The notes below the pieces were generated by a model that saw nothing but the letters and a program-made list of their open reading frames with translations, had not been told where the DNA came from and did no database searches. Shown here piece after piece: positions 36,691 to 47,300 of a stretch of DNA of 64,000 bases (its first letter is position 1; each line of letters begins with the position of its first letter). Location of the stretch: assembly GCF_029962835.1 (NCBI RefSeq), contig NC_080574.1, forward strand, positions 26,572,001 through 26,636,000, given 5' to 3'. Both the position numbers and the translations under genes were made by a program. Source of the DNA: Magnolia sinica (lineage: Eukaryota > Streptophyta > Magnoliopsida > Magnoliales > Magnoliaceae).

Positions 36691-38104
36691 TGTAGATACT
36701 GAAAATCGGTGCCTACGCTGATTTATATGTTATGGAGTAGTGGTGGGGGTGATTAGGCCAATTTGTGAATGTTGGAGTCGCCACTAGCCGAATAATCTCA
36801 GAATCCCGCGGTCGGCTAGAACCGCGGAATAATCAAGGTTGGAGAAATCCGACGACTCTCCTTCCTTAGGTTGACTCCTGGTTTACGATCCGAAATTTCA
36901 GGTAAGGGACCTCGGTTACAAAGAGGGAAGGGGTTAGGCACCCTCTCTGCCCGTACAAATTTATAGTCTCTACTTAGTGTGGTAAAGTAATCTCAAGAGA
37001 TGATGGATGCTATGACTGAGATGGAACTAGGCACACGTGGATTTTTGATGCGGCGAGATCCGAGATTTCGGAAGGCCACAGAGCATATGTCCAACGACGT
37101 GTCTAGAAGGCGGATGTGATGATGTTTATGTAAAAAGGTTTAAAAAAAGGATTAAATCACTAGGAATTTCTAATGTGACAAGATCCGATGTACGGCAAGT
37201 CAAAGAGCATACGTTCATTAGAGATTTAGATAAGCAGGGGGGTTGAGAAGAGAATTGATGTCATGATAAGTGCTAGTATGTAGAATGGATCTTTGGCTTA
37301 ATTTTGAGTAGGCTAAGACGTGAACCGAACCATGACAATTCCAGGCTAGGCTTATGGGCGGGAAAGGTCGAGAGGAAGGCTAGGGGGTGGTTTGAAAAAT
37401 CAGAATTTTGAAGGCTTGGGAGCTCCTTCTCTCTCCTTCACTCTCTTCCTCACTCTCCTTCTCTCTTACTCTCTTAAGCTTAAAGGGAGAAGTGGCTTGT
37501 TGGGATGGATGAAATGAGAATAGGAGAGGGCTATTTATAGCCTTCTTCAATGGCTTTGTAGTAAATATGGGGTAGGTAAGGGTTAAAACGATGACGTGGA
37601 GGCTTGTAATTGGCTAGGGAGAGAGGAGCGCCACGTGGCGCGCTCCCATTGGCTCTTGAAGCCGGTAAAACAATAAATAGTGAAGATGGAGGGGGTAAAT
37701 CCAGGAAAAAGTTGACTTTTGGACGCTGGGACAACTATCCACACAAGAGCCGCGAGCGGTGGTAGTCGGAGTACCACTAGCGGTAGTCAGACTACCACCC
37801 GGGCTCGAGCGTACGGGCTTTGTTCGCTGTGTTGGTTCGCCTGGGGGTCCTCTTTTGGGGTTTTACGGCTCAGATAGGTGAGCTAAGGTTTGGGTGAAGG
37901 GGTCCTAATTAGTGTAAAGGTTAAAGAGGGGGTTGTATAAGGATTGAACGGTTTAGATCAAGGTTTTGGGTCTCGATCTGGAAATTGGAGACTTTTGGGT
38001 CAGGGTTAGGTTTAGGCCAGGATTAGGGTTTGATTCAAGATATGATCATGGTTCCTGAACTGTCTTAGCCTTCTCAAGAGGTTAGCCTAGATAGGGTGTC
38101 TACA
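36691..38104 (-). repeat. LTR of the Tat/Ogre-like element (5' LTR in element sense)
   Basis: This 1,414-bp TG..CA repeat is collinear with 18,628-20,057. In the sense direction (right to left) the TATA box at 37,529-37,542 places the upstream promoter part at about 560 bp. A CT/GA-rich segment, 'ctctctccttcactctcttcc', follows the expected start. A TSD lies just outside at 38,105. Confidence 0.93.
37529..37542 (-). promoter_or_regulatory. TATA box in the sense 5' LTR
   Basis: Minus-strand GGCTATAAATAGCC, identical to the copy in the other LTR. It would direct transcription of gag-pol leftward. Confidence 0.6.
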
Positions 38105-38878
38105 GGACCCCACCATGATGCATGTGTTATATTCATAACGTCCAACCATTTTTAGAGATTGTTTTATGGCATTACAAAGAGAATGAGATAGACCTAAGGT
38201 TCAAGCGGACCCCACTATGAAAAAATAGTGGGGACAGTGACATCCACCGTTGAAACATTTATAGGGCCCAATATGATATATTTTTGAGATCCAAACTATT
38301 CACAAGTTAACATAGAGATAGATGAAGTGAAAACAAAAATCGTAGCTTGATTGGAAACCACCGTGGCCCTTAAGAAATTTTGAACGGTGGATGTCACCGT
38401 CCTCTTGAACTATAGATCTATCTCATTCTCTTTGTAATGCCATAAACCGATATCTAAAAATGGTTGGACGATATGGATACAATACATGCATCTTGGTGGG
38501 GTCCACGGAGCTTGGTGATGTCACCAAGTTATGTGGGCCATATGTTTTGTATCCACACCGTCCATACATTTTGAGAAGTCATTTTAGGACATGATACAAA
38601 GAATGAGGTAGATCCAAGTCACCCCACCAGAGAAAACAGTGGAGAGAGTGACTCCGATCATTGAAACCTTGTGGGCGTCACTCTCCCCACTGTTTTCTGT
38701 GGTGGGGTCCACTAGATCTTTGGATCTGACTAATTCTTTGGATTATGCCCTAATATGGTCTCTCCAAATGGATGGATGGTGTGGATACAAAACACACATC
38801 ATGGTGGGGCCCACAGAAGTTGGTAACGTCACTTCAGTGGCCATTCTCGCTACTCAACCCGTCAGTATCTAATCCCCG
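38105..38878. mobile_element. Right part of the MITE interrupted by the retrotransposon
   Basis: It continues the element begun at 18,563. Sub-block 38,110-38,520 has inverted ends ('ccaccatgatgcatg' and 'catgcatcttggtgg'), and sub-block 38,513-38,850 has its own ('tcaccaagttatgtgggcc' and 'ggcccacagaagttggtaacg'). The outermost right arm ('gtatctaatcccc') pairs with 18,566-18,577. Without the retrotransposon the element would be about 835 bp. No coding capacity. Confidence 0.65.
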
Positions 38879-39149
38879 TCCCCTTTTGGCAGCATGTAAC
38901 GTGTCAGTACTACTGACTCTGATACTCCCGCGGACTACCGAAGTGTTATGGGCAATTTCTATTTTCTAAGTAGCGAACAAGATCTATAACCCTTTTCGAT
39001 ACGGTCCTTAGGTAATTTATTAAAATACAAAAACCATCTAAGTAGCTGCCCTTGCATATCGCATGGCCATCACGAGGCAGCCATGATTCTTTTGAATAGT
39101 GTGGTTTACCGCCTGCGTATGGAAACTCCGCATCCCGCATCAGCCCTCA

Positions 39150-39305
39150 AATCCATCACTTTTTCTTCAGCTCCCCATCCAAAAGCCCAGATTCGTTCCT
39201 GTAAAGTACGCTGCGATCCAAGCCCATCAGTCCTATCGACGGTCAAGCTCCTCCCCTCTCCTTTTCCCAGCTTCTGTTTCCTCTCCTCCACTCTCTTCTA
39301 CGTAG

Positions 39306-39349
<44 letters not shown>

Positions 39350-39433
39350 AATTGCATCCCGTCCAACAGACGGTTTCGAATAGCGGTTTTCTCACCGATC
39401 CGAAGCGGTTTGGGAATTCGTGGGCGGTTTCAG
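39150..39433 (+). promoter_or_regulatory. Candidate first (non-coding) exon and leader of the ECT gene
   Basis: After a CT repeat, sequence ends in 'gggcggtttcaggtgcgacc', a plausible donor at 39,432. CT-rich leaders and a long first intron are common in plant genes of this type. No RNA evidence is available and the link to the coding exons at 44,313 onward is inferred from position and strand only. Confidence 0.35.
39308..39348. repeat. (CT)n microsatellite
   Basis: About twenty uninterrupted CT units in the presumed leader or promoter of the ECT gene. Confidence 0.95.
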
Positions 39434-39894
39434 GTGCGACCTTGTTCGTTCTTGTTGGATTTTTTATCTTTTATTTTCAATTCTTTTTAGGGTAGAGGGA
39501 ATTATCTATTTCTTTCCGGAAGATGTCTATTGAATTGAAATGGCTTGTTTTTCTAATTTCCTTTTTCAATAAAGACATGAGATATTCCGTTTAAAGAAAC
39601 AATATTTCTGTAGAGATATCAAAATTCCGGTTTTGTTTTTATTTAATGGTTTCTTGGGGATTATGATCCTCGGACCGAGGATGCGTATATTACCCTCGGG
39701 AACACTCTCCTAATGGTGTGGTCCATAGTTTGATGATCCAGACCGTTGATCTGATGAGGGCCGTTGTGGATGGAAAATCTCCTGATTGAAGGATGCTGGA
39801 AATCCAATCTTCAAGCTTTTGGTCTGTGCCTATCGTCGACGGATCAACAGTCTCGAGCACCAAGCGATTGCGTCATCGGCAGAAGTGCTAAGAT

Positions 39895-39949
<55 letters not shown>

Positions 39950-42715
39950 CAGTTCCGAAACAGTGGACAGATATTAGAACGTACAGTTTATCTGACTGGT
40001 CATAACCATATGAACGGTTCGGATTGCATATAAAAATCATGGCTCCAGGAAGGTTTCAACGGTGGACGTTTCCGTTCAACTTTTTCTTATGGTGTGGCCC
40101 ACCTAAGTCTTGGATCTTCCTGATTTTTGGATTTATATGCTATTGTGCTCTTCTGAAACTGATGGACGGAGTGGATCTGTCACGAGCATATCTGTGGGCC
40201 CCACCTAGCTTCCGACCACAGGAAGTTCCTGTGGCCGGGAGCACAGAGGCAAGTCGTGTCCGTCGCGTGGCATGCGCACAGAGAGGCGACGGGACAGAGA
40301 TGCTAATGTACGCACAGCTGGGATTGATTCTCTTACGCCGCTTTCTGCGCATGCCCGGCAGCCCACCCAAGGAAATAATGTCTTGATACTCTAGAAGGGT
40401 TCCTCTACAACTACTGTAGAATAAGCTTTCTACAAGTTGTGTGTGGGTCCACCGTGATGTGGGGTGTAGTCCACACCGTCGAAAGGTGCCCCCTTTCAGG
40501 TTCACATTATACGGTGTATCTAGGTGGGTCACACCACAGGGTAAAGTTGGGATGGGGGTGCACCATTAAAATCTTTCCGATTGTACGTGGGGGCCACCGT
40601 CTCTTGTATATGCCATCCAATCCATTCATTGGACACACCCCACCAAGAAAAATGGACACCCCAAAAATCACGCCAGTCCAAAACCCATGTGGACCACACC
40701 ATGTGACTTTAGGCCTCATTTGGCACTGTGGATTCAGAATACCTGGCTTCAGAATTCTCCAGTTGTGTTTGGCACCTGGATTTGAAAACCCCATTTAAGA
40801 CTATATTTACAGTAGTTTGAATTTAATTACTAGATCAACTTTAATATTCCTAATTAGTGTACATGTGTGATGTTTGACAAAATAATTGTAATAAGCCTAA
40901 TGAATTATATGCTTTGGCCGAATATGATGAAATTTCAAGCATCGGATGGGCCATAAGCATAGGATCACAACCGAATGACTAACCAACGATTTTTAACCAT
41001 TGATATACATGAACAATGTTTGGACTAACCAACAATTTTTAGTGGTGCAGTTGATAATCTGATTGTTTTGGGATATAATCAGCGGGCCATGTGAACTTGA
41101 GTTTTACCATGGCCTGACAGCTGACTAGAACATGAGTGAGCACGCATGATGGATGGAGGGGATGTTATGCACACATCACTGTGGGTCCCACACTGTTACA
41201 TTTTGATTCTCTAGTAGACAGTCCAAGTTGTGGACCTACTCTAGGTGGGTTAGAATCCCAAAATCAGATAGCCTGGACACTCCTTACATTTTGATTACTG
41301 GGCATTTATTTGCTTTTTTTTTTTTAACACACTCACCCACACCGCATGGACACTCGATCCTATGGATAATGATGGCCCCCAATAGGGCCCACAGCTCGGA
41401 TGGTTTTGGATTAAGGTAAATGTGTTGTGTACAGTGGCCGTGTGCTAGTGTATCGAATCCATCATTGATAGACTTTCTATCTGGGTGGGCCACATCATAG
41501 ATTGGACATGGTTGGATCGCCAATGGGTGATTCTTACTCTTTGATTGATGGATATTCTACCAGCCATATTTTGTTTTTCAATCATTCATTTGATGGCAAC
41601 TGATCAGCAAGATCTGGAATGTATTGTTTGTGTGATTTTGTATTGTAGCCCATCCAGATAGGACCCACTGGATGGACAGTCTTGCACTTGGATCGCCCAA
41701 TGGTGTAGCCATGTGTGCTGTGATGATAGGTTCCCAACAAGATAGTTCAAGCCATGGATTGGTTTGCATTCTTGTTTCTCAGCCAGTATTGTGGCTAAAA
41801 ACTCTTCTCATTTCTTCTGTTCTTTTATTTTACAGTTAGTGGTGCTTAGTATAGAAGAAACAACCCGGTTTCCATTTCCTCAAGCTCCAATATTACTTCT
41901 TTTTCACTCAACTGATTGTCCGAGCAAGCAAATTTCGGAGTTTGCTGCTGAGGCTTTTCTTTTGTTCTGGATATTGGTTCCCCAAAATAAAATGGAGAAG
42001 TGTATCCTTTAATCAGTATGATTGTGTAGAAGTTGATACTTAAGTTAAAGAGACATCTGTTGATTTCAGGACTCAATGAGGACCATGAATGTCTTTCCCA
42101 CAAAGCCGATTATTTCTGTGTATGGTTTATTCTCTTCAATTAATCTTCAGTATGAATAGAAAGGTCTCTCTTTTAATATGCTGTTATCTGTTCCTTCATT
42201 GTTTTTGTGCAGGTAGATTCCTTCTTTACCTTAACTTATTGGCTACACTTCTTTTCCTTCTTTACCTTAACTTACTAGCTACACTTCTCGTGCGCCATTG
42301 CTGTTGATGTAAAGTTGGACATTACTGTGATATTTCAGCGATGATTTTGTTATTACACTCTCTTTTTTCTGTCTATTTAGTCCAGTAAAAAATACATATG
42401 GTCTGACGGAGTTATTCGTTGAAAATATATATTCGTTGAAACTGAGTTGACTCGGTAGTGGTGGTGAATGAAATAAGTCATTGGGTGAGTCATACCCTAA
42501 CACGAAGCAATTTAGAATGAGTCTGACGGAGTTAGAATGAGTCGGGTGAGTTATACTGGTTTCAGTCCCCGGCCAAGTCACACACTGGAAAGAGCATCTA
42601 AAACCACTATAGTACTGTTATTTGTTTAAAGACTTCCCCTAACAACTACGGATGCATTTTGGGCAGGTCATGTCAACTTTAGATATGGATTTGAATAATG
42701 GTTTCAGAGTGTAAT
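39434..42715. other. Presumed long 5' intron or upstream region of the ECT gene
   Basis: No coding exon could be proven. Repeat-core sequence lies at 39,710-40,230 and 40,440-40,780. Stretches 41,834-42,000 (after 'attttacag') and 42,070-42,118 (after 'gatttcag') could be leader exons, but neither gives a start in phase with the exon at 44,313. Confidence 0.35.
39899..39947. repeat. (AT)n microsatellite
   Basis: About 24 uninterrupted AT units inside repeat-core sequence. Confidence 0.95.
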
Positions 42716-43075
42716 ACAGGGGCATTTTCACACCGGGCTCGAGTGAGGTAGCCCGTGGGATGCGGGGACACACTCAGGGTGGGTGACCCATGTGATTTGG
42801 GGCCTACGGGGGAGGTCTCGTGTTCGAAACTCCTCACCGGGGGTGATTAATGCAGGGGCATTTCACATCGGCCTCGAGTGGGGTAGCCCGTGGGATGCGG
42901 GGACACACTCGCGGTGGGCGGCCCATGTGATTTGGGGCCCACGAGCCCACGAGGGGGGTTCGGCCAAGGTCTTAACCCATGAGATGTGAGGCCTGGGCTA
43001 TCAGATAAAGGGATTAATTCACCATACTCTAATAGTTCGAGCTTTTAGAGCAAGTGGTTAATTGTCCTGCATCGG
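42716..43075. repeat. Dispersed repeat with internal 136-bp direct duplication
   Basis: The block 'caggggcatttt' through 'gtgggatgcggggacacactc' and 'ccatgtgatttggggcc' occurs twice with a period of about 136 bp (42,717 and 42,853). The right part matches 4,040-4,190. The first unit ends in 'gtgttcgaaactcc', similar to a tRNA box B, so a SINE relation is possible but unproven. Confidence 0.55.
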
Positions 43076-44312
43076 AGTGCAACTTGCCTGGGGACCAAAA
43101 CCAGTATGGCTTGTGACTTATTTCAGTGCAGACTGGAACCAATGCAACAGGATGATCCCGAGTCGTTCAGACTATTTTAAATCATGGGTTGAGGGTTAGC
43201 TCAAGCCCAACCCAACCTCAAGAAGAGTCTACACAAGGTATTGAATACTCAAACCCTAACACCATTCTGGTTGGGTTTAGGTTAGATTGGGTTAACACTT
43301 GCAACTAGTAAATTAATACAGATTCAAAATTACATAAGAAAAATGGGTGGTTAAAAAAGAAAAGTCCAATGGTACAAGTTCAACGTGCATGTGTGGCTCA
43401 TTTGAGTGTATTGCCCTAATTTTTGGTACATGGCATGTTCACAAGGTGCACTAACCGAATTTCTGACATGTGTTGTTTGCCCGGATCTTTGGCACGTTTT
43501 ATGCTCTCCCATGTGAGGGCCCCTCACTAAATCACCACTCATCCACTAATATGAGTTTGTTCTTCCTCTATATGCAATCAAGATCCCGTGTGTGGGTAGC
43601 AACCCACTAGTGGGCACATGCAATGATCATCCGATGATTTGATCCATACGCATTCTCGTTGCCATCATAATAAGCTATTGTCCTCATTCATTGATGATCC
43701 TAACATTTGACTTTTAGAGTTGAATGCAAGCCATTGAAAATGTTCTTTTTAATATTCAAAATTCATTTAAAAATGGTGATGGTCAAAATCATATGTTCAG
43801 TGTGATTTTGTTATCGTGGCCTGCATCACTTAAAGTCCACATCGTGGACAGTTTTGATCATTGACCACTTAACATTTAGGCCTCAGGCCAGTTCTGATGA
43901 TGATCGCTATTTCCATGCATGGATGGTTCCAATCATGAAAACCCTAGGCATAAAGCCGACATTGGCGGTTCCAATCATGGACCCTATTTTCTTTTTAGGC
44001 CATGATTTTACATTTTTAGAATGTTAGTCATGACTCGTACTACATATACGGTCAGGTTAAGGTTGTGTTGGTTGCCCTAGGCCTCAACCCAAGCACCTAA
44101 TTTAACCTTCCATTTTACTCCTGCTGCATTTGCTCTGATGTTTTTGTTGCTTCACTGCAAATTGATGAGCATAAATCATGATTATTGGCATCTTAACCTT
44201 TTCTGAGATGGCTTGTGACACGACAAAGACAATAAATTGAACTTAAAGTTTGTTGTCATTCGTAACCAAATGCCTTGATCAAGTTTTTTATTCTTGACTC
44301 CATTCGATTCAG
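43076..44312. other. Intronic or upstream DNA before the first resolved ECT exon
   Basis: No gene was seen. The acceptor before 44,313 ('ccattcgattcag') is convincing. The preceding exon was not identified. Confidence 0.4.
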
Positions 44313-47300
44313 CTACAAAGGCAGTGGACATGGGTTTGAAGTCAGATTCCTGTGCTAATTTCGCTGAACAAAATATGGTACATGATTTTTTAGATCTCTT
44401 TTTCATGCTTCATTTAATTGGTTTTACATTCTTCATATGTGTTGCTTTCATCCACTTTCACCACATCCATTGATCTAAATATTGGTGATATTATTCGCCA
44501 AGTAAACATTTCTGAAACTGCCGGCACTTCAAAATTTTGCAAAGATCATCGGTATATTTTACAATATTTGACGATATTTGGCAATATTATTGATATCAAT
44601 GATATTTTGAGAAGAATACCTTATCAAATTTCCCTAGTATCGACAATATCATAGATAATATCTCCAATACCATCAATAATATCCCATATACGAGGGAAGC
44701 CTCTGTAGATAGGTAAAATTTCAAAAACCAAAAAATCTCCATTATTTATTTATTTGAGAATTTTGATCCGTAGGTGATTTTGATCATTCATGATTTTTAT
44801 TGCACCGGAGTTTGAATTTAGAGGAAAAAAAATCTCAACTTGAAATGAAGAGGGTTGAAACTCAAAAGCGATGAAAAATCCATAGAAACTTCTTCTTCTT
44901 TTAATGTCAACATGGATTGCAATTGAAATCCATGTCTATACAAAATTCTCATGCATTGACATGGATTTGTGGTGAAAAATTAACATTTAAGTGAAAAAAA
45001 GTAAAAATGGTGAAATCCTAGTTTTTCTATTTTTATGTTGTAAATATGTGTTTTTCATTGTTAATTAATGTAGAACTTTTATATATTAATGAATGTTGGT
45101 TGATCTATTGATTGGCTACAGATTTTATATATTTATTTTATATGGATTTTTTCGACAACACATGATTAGGCCCCTATAAAATGGAAACTTATTATGTATA
45201 TTTGTTTTTTGTAATATTTTGATTCCTACATTTGTAAACATGTGTCTTTTAACATCTCCTACTTTTTTCCCAATGTTTCCCTTAGACGGCAATATTTTTC
45301 CAAGCATAGGCAATGCCATATACCCAGTTATCGATACATGTGACGATATTGATACTCTGAACAACAAGGTATTCCATAACAATAACGGTGGCTGTAACAT
45401 TCACCACTGTTACAATATTGAGAAGGGCCGTAATGACATTTATGGCTTCGTCTTCTTCTTCCTCCTCCTCTTCTTCTTCTTTCTTTTGAAAAAAAAAACC
45501 TATTTTGGTCTTGTAACGGGCAGTTATGGGTCATTTTTTTCCATAATGGCCATTATGACCCTGTAATGCGTAACATTTACCATTGCTACCATTACGTAAC
45601 GGCCATTACATAACCATTTTGGAATGCCTTGCTGAACATTGACCTCATCATTCCTTTTTTAAAAAAAAAAAAACCATTGACCTCATCATAATGCTACATG
45701 TGTCTGCTTTTATAGTTAACATCTGGTTGTTCTCTGCCTGATGCTTCTAGCAAACTTGATGACCCTTTTCAGCCTACTTCTTGTATATCCCCATTAGGAG
45801 ATGATACTTCTAGTATTAAAGAAGGTAACAACAGTCAAAGGTTGGTTGCAGATCAAAATGTTTGCCACCCATCAACAAGCGACCATAGTTATTATTCATC
45901 AGGTTAGTTGTTTGAAGTGGTTTATGTCTTGCATGTCAAAATGCTTCCATTTCTCAATGGGTGTAAAATACCATTACCGGTCTGCTTGATGGCTTTCAGG
46001 GTATGATGGGGGGACCCATCCAGTACGGGATGAACTGGCTGATTTTCTCTCAGGAGATGGAGTAGAGATGCCATTTTCCGTAGGTTCTTGATGCCCTCAT
46101 TTGGTCAGCACATGTTAAACTGATCTGAACTAGTAGCTAGAATGTATATGCATTTTTTTCTCTCCTTTCTTTTAATATTTTGATCTGTTTTCTCGATCTG
46201 GCTGCATCTGATTGCATGTTCAAATGGGTTAGCAGTTAGGACCATGTCTCGTGCCCTGACAACTAAGATGTGAAAGTTGCATTGTTGAACATATTCTTTA
46301 GCTGGCTTTTTCCAGTAACACAATTCTCAAGCCCAAAATTGAAGGTGACATTTGTGATATGAATTAGCAATTTCCACTTGCAAATCAAATATACCATGGG
46401 AAATGGAATCCATTGGGGTTCATTTCTCAATAGTACCTTGGAAAATAATCACTAAATAATGATTAAGACTTCCTTTTTCCTTACCTTGAATTCCTACTTA
46501 TCAAACAGGCCCTTAAATAATCCAGCTTTCTGGATCATATATTTTCCTTAGCCTATGCCGAGTTGGGTAAGTTTTGGCTGCCTTCAAATGGCAGACACCA
46601 CTGGTTCATTGATTCCTTGATTAGAACCTCTAATTATAAGGTTTTCAGTATCTTCAAAAGTCTTAAACTACTAGCTTATCCCATTTATTCCAATGACACA
46701 CTGGTTTGGAGTTTGGCTTACCTCTTTTCTCCATTATTGTGTTGCCACTTGTTTTCTGATCAATGTGTTTATCAAAACTGCTCTCAACTGTGTTTTTTCC
46801 CTCCAAATCTTACATATGTTCATATTCTCTTCAGGGTGTTGAATCAGATACTGGTCCTATGTTCTACTACATTCCCGGGCATAGCCCATACAATTTAGCA
46901 GCTTTAATGGGTCTTGACGAGCAATGTGTTGGTCAACAATCATTCTTCCCTTCATCATGGTGTCTTCAGCCGCCTGTTCTGAATGGGTCGGAAGCTGTTT
47001 CATCATACGCTGGTGATTCCACATCTCTCATTGCGAATTCCCAGAACAGAGCTGCTGTGCTTGCTGCTCCAAAACCAAATGTTCCTGCCCACTCTGGTGA
47101 TTCTACACCTCTTATTGCAGATTCCCAGAACAGAGCTGCCATGCTTACTGCGACAAAACCAAACGTTTCTGCACCAAGCCCTTCGGGAGCTGCAGTGCTT
47201 ACTGCAACAAAACCAAATGTTTCTGCACCAAGTCCTTCAAGAGCTGCAGTGCTTACTGCAACAAAACCAAATGTTTCTGCACCAAGTCCTTCCACATCTC

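Larger units (their letters stand above)
18628..38104 (-). mobile_element. Tat/Ogre-like Ty3/gypsy LTR retrotransposon, 19.5 kb, degenerate
   Basis: Two LTRs (18,628-20,057 and 36,691-38,104) bound the element, with the 5-bp duplication GGACC at 18,623-18,627 and 38,105-38,109. In minus-strand order it has primer site, gag, protease, reverse transcriptase, RNase H, a second (archaeal-type) RNase H, integrase, a long non-coding part with an antisense ORF, and polypurine tract. Two RNase H modules, an arginine-tRNA-like primer site and large size are features of the Tat lineage including Ogre. All polyprotein parts carry stops or frame changes, so it is not autonomous now. A 4.0-kb solo LTR is nested at 26,148-30,147. 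Confidence 0.9.

Noticed and set aside
40712-40800. Possible MITE end ('ggcctcatttggcactgtgg')
   Set aside because: The opposite inverted end and a target duplication could not be found.
41308-41400. Third SINE copy after the T tract near 41,320
   Set aside because: Only the T tract and a GT-rich edge match. The diagnostic 'cccttgaccgggtg' text is absent.
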